NCBI GenBank assembly: GCA_021767325.1
Contig: JAASTM010000029.1
Coordinates: 1-11,065, forward strand
DNA length: 11,065 nucleotides
Origin: Spirochaetales bacterium
GTDB lineage: Bacteria > Spirochaetota > Spirochaetia > DSM-16054 > Sediminispirochaetaceae
Direction of reading: 5' to 3'
Each line of letters begins with the position of its first letter. Position 1 is the first letter of the stretch. A program made the translations under genes and the position numbers. Positions 7,490 through 11,065 of the stretch are shown one piece after another. The notes under the pieces are model-generated. The model saw only the letters and a program-made list of their open reading frames with translations, was not told where the DNA came from and ran no database searches.

Positions 7490-7648
7490 ATGAATAAAAA
7501 GAACAGAATATCACTGTTAATATTGATTCTTGGAATACTCTTACTCATAAATGGAATTGGAAACATAATAGATGATGCCCGAGTTCTGACTTACGACATA
7601 ACTTCTATTTTGGCCGGAATCGGTTTTATAGTGCTAAGTAAAGTGTGA
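7490..7648 (+). CDS. Small two-helix membrane protein, unknown function
   Basis: 52 residues: a basic start (MNKKNR), a hydrophobic segment at 7-24 (ISLLILILGILLLINGIG), a polar turn NIIDDARVLTYD, and a second hydrophobic segment at 37-52 (ITSILAGIGFIVLSKV). It begins four bases after the methyltransferase stop, with GAGGA at 7476-7480 inside that gene's end as ribosome site, so it is probably co-translated. No family is recognised. A two-helix hairpin with both ends in the cytoplasm is the likely topology, given the charges. It could be a chance frame, but the close coupling and clean hydrophobic pattern argue for a gene. Confidence 0.6.
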   Translation: MNKKNRISLLILILGILLLINGIGNIIDDARVLTYDITSILAGIGFIVLSKV

Positions 7649-7830
7649 TATGGGGTGTATATTCTTAGCTGTAGAATAAATAATTGCAAACTCCCAGCAG
7701 AATCCTCGCAGTTGAGTCGTTAAGGAGATAAAAGCGAAATATAAAGCGGCAGCGCACTAATTGTTCTGCAGATAGTAGTGGTGTGCCGCTGTATGCAGCT
7801 GCTGTCAGTCTATTGATAATCGCCTGTGCG

Positions 7831-7850
7831 CTGGTGCAGGTCTGGTGCAG
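7831..7850 (+). repeat. Direct repeat CTGGTGCAG x2, 11-base period
   Basis: Two identical nine-base copies at 7831-7839 and 7842-7850 are offset by one helical turn, so both present the same face of the DNA. They lie about 110 bases before the exported beta-rich protein start. The arrangement fits a binding site for a regulator reading direct repeats, though chance or slippage duplication is possible. Confidence 0.4.
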
Positions 7851-7894
7851 CCAAGTGCTAAAACTTGCAGTATGACCAGTTTGACCTATTGGGA

Positions 7895-7926
7895 CTTTTT
7901 CTTTGTGTAAATGGTGACAGAAAAAG
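7895..7926. repeat. Perfect inverted repeat CTTTTTCT / AGAAAAAG
   Basis: Eight-base arms at 7895-7902 and 7919-7926 flank 16 bases, 34 bases before ATG 7960. It overlaps the only promoter-like elements in this leader. It could be an operator or a leader hairpin. It is not a terminator, because no T-run follows. Confidence 0.35.
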
Positions 7927-7959
7927 GCGTATGTGGTGTTGAAGTAGTAGGAGGATGAC

Positions 7960-8601
7960 ATGAAGAACATTGTAAATGAACATACGTCCAAGTTACCTTT
8001 ACTGGTCTTAGTCTGCATATTCGCCCTTTCACTCTTTTCACCCGTGTACGTATGTGCCTACGGAAACGACGACCGCGACGATCACAACAGCGGCGGAGGA
8101 GTAGGCGGAGCTTTCTGGGGTAGCCAACGCCTGGCATACCCTTGGGAAGAGGACAGTGATCCGTATTTTGGAGCGACCGATCATCAGCTCGACTATGTCG
8201 GCGGTATGGGCTACGGAATAAGTCGCGACGGACATGTGGCCGGCGGTTTCGGGGTCGGCTTTTCCGAACACAGCGACGGTGAGGACGGCCTATCGGGCGG
8301 TTTCGGCGGAGTGATCTCGGGACGCAGGATTATTGACTGGCCGATCAATGTACTGTGGCTTATCTATGCCGGAGTAGGCGGAGTGAGTGACCCGCGTTCC
8401 ACGAATAAAGCCCTGCAGGATGGGGTCTTTGCGGTAATGGGCGAGACAACCTTAGAAGCCAGCCTGCCGATGCTGTTTTTCCACCCCACCATCTATGTCG
8501 GCTATCAGGCAATTGCCAGTGTAGGCCGTGGTGATATCGGCGAAGTGTTTCTCTCCTATGCGCCGACCATCGGCTTCAGACTGCTCTGGGGCTCGCAATA
8601 G
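7960..8601 (+). CDS. Exported glycine-rich beta protein, probable small outer-membrane barrel
   Basis: 213 residues, ATG 7960 with AGGAGG five bases upstream. Residues 11-33 form a signal peptide (KLPLLVLVCIFALSLFSPVY then VCA) with probable cleavage after Ala33; the Cys32 context is not a normal lipobox. The mature part starts with an acidic Asp/His segment. It then shows repeated alternating Gly/aromatic strands: LDYVGGMGYGIS, GHVAGGFGVGFS, GLSGGFGGVISG, VLWLIYAGVGGVS, MLFFHPTIYVGYQAIAS, and a last strand IGFRLLWGSQ. This looks like a small (about eight-strand) outer-membrane barrel, although the terminal residue is Gln rather than Phe. No named family is recognised and the function is unknown. 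It has its own repeat-rich leader and follows no gene closely. Confidence 0.62.
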   Translation: MKNIVNEHTSKLPLLVLVCIFALSLFSPVYVCAYGNDDRDDHNSGGGVGGAFWGSQRLAYPWEEDSDPYFGATDHQLDYVGGMGYGISRDGHVAGGFGVGFSEHSDGEDGLSGGFGGVISGRRIIDWPINVLWLIYAGVGGVSDPRSTNKALQDGVFAVMGETTLEASLPMLFFHPTIYVGYQAIASVGRGDIGEVFLSYAPTIGFRLLWGSQ

Positions 8602-8610
8602 GCGCCTATT
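8597..8610. repeat. Perfect 14-base palindrome AATAGGCGCCTATT at a stop codon
   Basis: The palindrome covers the TAG stop (8599-8601) of the exported beta protein. It has no T-run and no loop, so an intrinsic terminator is unlikely. A DNA-binding site for a dimeric protein is possible. Confidence 0.35.
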
Positions 8611-8661
8611 CAGTCTATAAAACCGATACATAAAATCCTGGTCGAAATGCATACAAGGGAG

Positions 8662-8667
8662 TATAAT
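8662..8667 (+). promoter_or_regulatory. Candidate -10 element (TATAAT) for the metallopeptidase gene
   Basis: TATAAT stands 36 bases before the TTG start at 8704, in the 102-base gap. No matching -35 hexamer is seen. A four-residue frame (MLCR, from ATG 8669) follows and is probably meaningless. Confidence 0.3.
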
Positions 8668-8703
8668 TATGCTTTGTAGGTAATGGTCTAAGGGCGGGTT
8701 CTA

Positions 8704-9723
8704 TTGATAAATGTAATTGATAGAAAGTATCATAAAGATAGTAAGATCTTCAATAACATTTACATTGTGCCCGACATACGTTTTTTCACCTTGTATGCCC
8801 TATTTAACGGTATTTACGATTATCACTATGAGTATGCCGAAGAGATGTCGGCGGCGCGCCTTGAGCTCACCGCTGACATTAAACGGGTAGCCGCCGGCAT
8901 CGATGAACTGAGCCTTCAGCGCTGGAAGCACTACTTTTGCACACATAAGGCGCACATCTGGTACTACATATATTATACTTCTTTTTGTCAGTTACCGCCC
9001 CGCTTCGAGTTGAGTCTGGATGCTGATGACGAATGCAGGCGGAACTCAGCTGAAATAGAGAATTTCAATCAGATACTCTCCGAGTTCTATGATAAGTGCG
9101 AAATCGAGCGACTCTACTTTGAGAAATATAAACCCCTGCTGATGGACTATATAAGCGCGTATGATGAGAAAACCATTCACAGTGATATCGATTATGTCCA
9201 CCACTATTTGCGAATTCCCAAGCCCGCCGTTAGTGCATTGGATATAGTCATAGTTCCGATCCCGTTTGAATCACATTTCATGGGCTACGGAGCCCCTCAG
9301 AAGAATAAGCTGTATCTGTTTGAAAGCATCGGCGGGCCAAGCAGGGGATTGAATATTCATGAATATCTGCATGCATTCGTGAACCCGACGGTAGAAGCGC
9401 TGCCCGGAATACACAGCTGCCCGGCAGCCGCAGTGTTTGATGAGCAGAAGCACAAGGAGTGGATACTCAGCGATTACGGTGAGCTACACAGCTTTGTATC
9501 GGAAAACTTTGTCAGAGCAATTACTTATAGAATTATCGCAAATCTGTATGGAAAACAGAACTTCTGTTTCGATGAGCTATCGCAATACGGCCTAGTATTG
9601 GTTAAAGAAATTTATACCCGGCTAAAAGAAGACTACGAGGTGAAACCCGATACCTACAATAATATACATCATTTTATACGCACTTACATCGCACCGGGGC
9701 CACAGCAGCCTCAACAAGCATAG
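8704..9723 (+). CDS. Putative zinc metallopeptidase, DUF4932-like gluzincin
   Basis: 339 residues. The zinc motif HEYLH at 219-223 sits in GLNIHEYLHAFVNP, and a second motif SENFVRAITYRI at 266-277 supplies Glu267 as likely third ligand. The HExxH-AFVNP plus downstream E-x-x-V-R-A pattern is that of the DUF4932 group of gluzincin-like proteins. Residues 1-170 are helical and aromatic-rich and recall the substrate-cleft part; residues 180-205 are the beta edge (LDIVIVPIPFES) before the active site. No signal peptide is visible, so a cytoplasmic location is likely. The start is TTG 8704, with AGGG (8691-8694) nine bases upstream. A GTG at 8767 or an ATG at residue 48 are alternatives. It is convergent with the SnoaL-like gene, 13 bases apart. 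Peptidase fold likely; substrate unknown. Confidence 0.7.
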   Translation: MINVIDRKYHKDSKIFNNIYIVPDIRFFTLYALFNGIYDYHYEYAEEMSAARLELTADIKRVAAGIDELSLQRWKHYFCTHKAHIWYYIYYTSFCQLPPRFELSLDADDECRRNSAEIENFNQILSEFYDKCEIERLYFEKYKPLLMDYISAYDEKTIHSDIDYVHHYLRIPKPAVSALDIVIVPIPFESHFMGYGAPQKNKLYLFESIGGPSRGLNIHEYLHAFVNPTVEALPGIHSCPAAAVFDEQKHKEWILSDYGELHSFVSENFVRAITYRIIANLYGKQNFCFDELSQYGLVLVKEIYTRLKEDYEVKPDTYNNIHHFIRTYIAPGPQQPQQA

Positions 9724-9736
9724 GTTCTCACTAAGC

Positions 9737-10750
9737 TCAGAATTTTGGATTTGTTATGCAGCTGGTTCTTTCCAGAATATCAAGCCCCTGTTGTTTCAGC
9801 CAGTAGGGAATGTCGATCAAGACCCAGTTCTCCGCCAGTTTGTCGCCTTCCCGCCGGTATACGTCCACAACCTGCATCTCGGCCGTGACGTTTCCCCCCG
9901 GAAGTCCGAGGAAGCCGCCCAGCGGTCGGTTCGAAAGGTTCGGCCAGCCAAAAAAGCAGGCAAACTTGCCCTCTGCAAAGCGGCACTCATGCCCGACAAA
10001 CTTCTTCCCATCCAAATTATTTCTGAACGGCAGCTGGTGTTGCTGTTGGTAACGGGGAATCGTGTAGCTCGCACCGATGCCGGCCGGCCCGTACCAAATC
10101 ATGTCTTTGGTCCAGCTCCTTTCGAGCAGTTCCGGTTCACAGCCCATTGATCCGCTGTCATTGAGCTTGGATAAATCATCAACCATTTGGTTGACCACTG
10201 AAAGTGTTTTCTCACTCTCCGCCGGCGGGGCATCCTCGAACAGCAGCCCGTCATGGAACCGGGGACCCGGATAGACAAAATAGGTGCCAGTGGAAGGGGG
10301 CAGGGGATTCACCCCGGCTTGCTGCATAAAACCTATCAAATCGACGAACAGACCGGTCTCGGCTATCCGGCCGTTCTCGATTCGGTTAAACTCGGCATAG
10401 CGTAGATTTATCATTTTGCCGGTGGGCCGGATACCGAGCCACTCCGCATCAAACAGACCCATAAAATGGCCCATGCTCATGACCCACTCGCCGCCGCCGA
10501 TCTCATTGGTTCCGGCGATAAAAATATCCTGCCGCCGCTGCATATGCTTTACCGCCCGCATCAACGGCTGCCAAAAAGTCTCTACCGCAGAATCAACCCC
10601 GCGCAGTTCTCTGAAGGGATAGACACCGCGCCACCGGTACTCCTGCCCGGTGAAACGCTTCATCACATGCCCGACATCCTCCGGAGCAGAGCATTCCATC
10701 TCATTAAAATAACGTAGTACCAATTTTTTCGAGTTCTGAAATCTGCTCAC
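9737..10750 (-). CDS. Tandem NTF2/SnoaL-like domain protein
   Basis: 337 residues with two NTF2-fold halves. The first, about 8-145, has helix KKLVLRYFNEME, then DSAVETFWQPLMRAV, and strands through NLRYAEFNRIENGRIAETG. The second, about 182-325, includes YGPAGIGASYTIPRYQQQH, the SnoaL-type 'GP.G.G' segment, then VVDVYRREGDKLAENWVLID. The linker at 146-180 is Pro-rich. SnoaL-like proteins are cyclases, dehydratases or isomerases of polyketide, steroid or other carbon skeletons; many are simply annotated as nuclear transport factor 2 family. The start is GTG (complement of 10748-10750), close after GGAGGAG (complement of 10754-10760). The same-direction SDR upstream hints at an enzyme pair acting on a small carbonyl compound. 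No signal peptide; probably cytoplasmic. Confidence 0.8.
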   Translation of the reverse strand: MSRFQNSKKLVLRYFNEMECSAPEDVGHVMKRFTGQEYRWRGVYPFRELRGVDSAVETFWQPLMRAVKHMQRRQDIFIAGTNEIGGGEWVMSMGHFMGLFDAEWLGIRPTGKMINLRYAEFNRIENGRIAETGLFVDLIGFMQQAGVNPLPPSTGTYFVYPGPRFHDGLLFEDAPPAESEKTLSVVNQMVDDLSKLNDSGSMGCEPELLERSWTKDMIWYGPAGIGASYTIPRYQQQHQLPFRNNLDGKKFVGHECRFAEGKFACFFGWPNLSNRPLGGFLGLPGGNVTAEMQVVDVYRREGDKLAENWVLIDIPYWLKQQGLDILERTSCITNPKF

Positions 10751-10784
10751 ACACTCCTCCAGTGATCTTTTGGAAAACAGCTAA

Positions 10785-10792
10785 AAGCGCTT
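10785..10792. promoter_or_regulatory. Palindrome AAGCGCTT, possible LacI-type operator core
   Basis: The eight-base palindrome matches the AAnCGnTT core common to LacI/GalR-family operators. It lies 34 bases before the GTG start of the SnoaL-like gene. The flanks (TAAA and AAAA) are not symmetric, so the match could be chance in an AT-rich stretch. Confidence 0.25.
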
Positions 10793-10799
10793 AAAAATC

Positions 10800-10813
10800 T
10801 GATGATTTCATCA
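10800..10813 (-). terminator. Weak hairpin TGATGA-AA-TCATCA with short T-run
   Basis: Read on the minus strand, six-base arms are followed by GATTTTT (complement of 10793-10799). It sits 127 bases beyond the SDR stop and before the SnoaL-like gene. The stem is A/T-rich and the two-base loop must open, so termination would be weak. It could also be an operator half-site pair. Confidence 0.25.
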
Positions 10814-10903
10814 AATAAATTAAAATCGGTTCATGGTATTAAAAATGCCGTATTAGATCAAGCTCGTAATTTGTATTTTCGGGGACACGCGCCCCAGCAT
10901 TCC

Positions 10904-10925
10904 CCCCGCTGCACAGGCAGAGGGG
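10904..10925. repeat. G+C-rich hairpin downstream of the SDR gene
   Basis: CCCCgCTGC at 10904-10912 pairs with GCAGaGGGG at 10917-10925 around ACAG, with one internal mismatch. It lies 15 bases past the SDR stop, in a local G+C-rich patch (10881-10935) that also holds GGGG-N7-CCCC (10881-10895). No T-run follows on either strand, so if it acts in transcript ending or mRNA protection it is not a textbook terminator. Confidence 0.4.
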
Positions 10926-10939
10926 CGAGGCGGGAAGCT

Positions 10940-11065
10940 TTAGTCTTTGTGACGGCCGGCGTTTACGTCGATGATCTCTCCGGTGACAAAATCGTTTTCT
11001 AACAGGTAGATTACCGTGTGGGCGATCTCCTCAGGAGTGGCGATGCGCCCGAAGGGTGTCAGAGC
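10940..11065 (-). CDS. Short-chain dehydrogenase/reductase, C-terminal fragment (partial at right edge)
   Basis: The last 41 residues of a minus-strand gene, ending at TAA (complement of 10940-10942). The text TPFGRIATPEEIAHTVIYLL followed by FVTGEIIDVNAGRH is the standard C-terminus of classical SDR enzymes: the GR-x-x-x-PEE-x-A segment, the last helix, and the TG-x-x-x-x-V-x-G-G strand, here with NAGR instead of the common DGG. These are NAD(P)-dependent oxidoreductases, FabG-like. The Rossmann domain and the Ser-Tyr-Lys catalytic residues lie beyond the window, so substrate and cofactor cannot be judged. It points the same way as the SnoaL-like gene, 189 bases upstream of it. Confidence 0.87.
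   Translation of the reverse strand, partial: ALTPFGRIATPEEIAHTVIYLLENDFVTGEIIDVNAGRHKD

Larger units (their letters stand above)
7649..7959. other. 311-base non-coding leader region with repeats
   Basis: No credible gene is present on either strand. The region contains an inverted repeat TATTCT/AGAATA (7660-7678), a GCGGCA/TGCCGC pair (7746-7751 and 7784-7789), tandem CTGGTGCAG repeats (7831-7850) and a perfect CTTTTTCT/AGAAAAAG pair (7895-7926). TTGACC at 7881-7886 could be a -35 box, with TGTAAA (7906-7911) a poor -10. It ends in AGGAGG (7949-7954), the ribosome site of the next gene. The concentration of repeats suggests a regulated promoter or a structured leader. Confidence 0.45.

Noticed and set aside
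7660..7678. TATTCT/AGAATA hairpin as a terminator for the small membrane protein
   Set aside because: The stem is only six A/T-rich pairs and no T-run follows it.
7665..8018. A 117-residue open frame on the minus strand
   Set aside because: It overlaps the signal-peptide region of the exported protein, has no family features or ribosome site, and covers the repeat-rich leader.
9791..10150. A 119-residue plus-strand frame opposite the SnoaL-like gene
   Set aside because: It is antisense to a gene with clear domain structure and has no ribosome site or motif of its own.

Overview
The window looks like a chromosomal accessory region of a Gram-negative (diderm) bacterium. Two predicted lipoproteins, one with a loose lipobox (FIS-C), a CsgG/LpoB-type lipoprotein domain and a small exported beta-rich protein would fit a free-living spirochaete, but nothing here proves the phylum. 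Composition is mosaic: 1-380 and about 3840-5600 are clearly AT-rich, while the genes at 406-3813, 5729-6625, 7960-8601 and 9737-10750 are richer in G+C. This suggests a patchwork of acquired and resident segments rather than one operon.

Layout: (1) 1-234, the C-terminus of a HEPN-domain protein cut by the window edge. (2) 406-1515, a CinA-family protein whose N-terminal molybdopterin-binding-like domain is intact but whose C-terminal amidase region is short and lacks the catalytic motif. (3) 1780-3813, a large lipoprotein combining an NTF2-like domain, eight EF-hand-type calcium loops and a CsgG/LpoB-like domain. (4) 4054-5575, an AT-rich pair: a frameshifted DUF2786 gene overlapping (ATGA) a lipoprotein of the YdjC/ChbG deacetylase family. 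(5) 5729-6625 on the minus strand, a DMT/EamA transporter, divergent from (6) 6742-7485, a SAM-dependent methyltransferase, which is followed 4 bases later by a 52-residue membrane protein. (7) 7649-7959, a non-coding stretch with repeats, leading to an exported beta-rich protein (7960-8601). (8) 8704-9723, a putative zinc metallopeptidase resembling DUF4932. (9) On the minus strand, a tandem NTF2/SnoaL-like protein (9737-10750) and, further upstream in the same direction, the C-terminus of a short-chain dehydrogenase (10940-11065).

The genes do not form one obvious pathway. Likely co-transcribed units are the DUF2786/YdjC pair and the methyltransferase with its small membrane protein. The SDR and SnoaL-like genes share an orientation and could form a catabolic or polyketide-type unit, but 189 bases separate them. 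The most unusual items are the calcium-loop lipoprotein, the CinA with a dead amidase half, the broken DUF2786 gene with a homopolymer at one frame change, and the YdjC lipoprotein with an altered metal-site motif. No tRNA, rRNA, CRISPR array, transposase or integrase was found.
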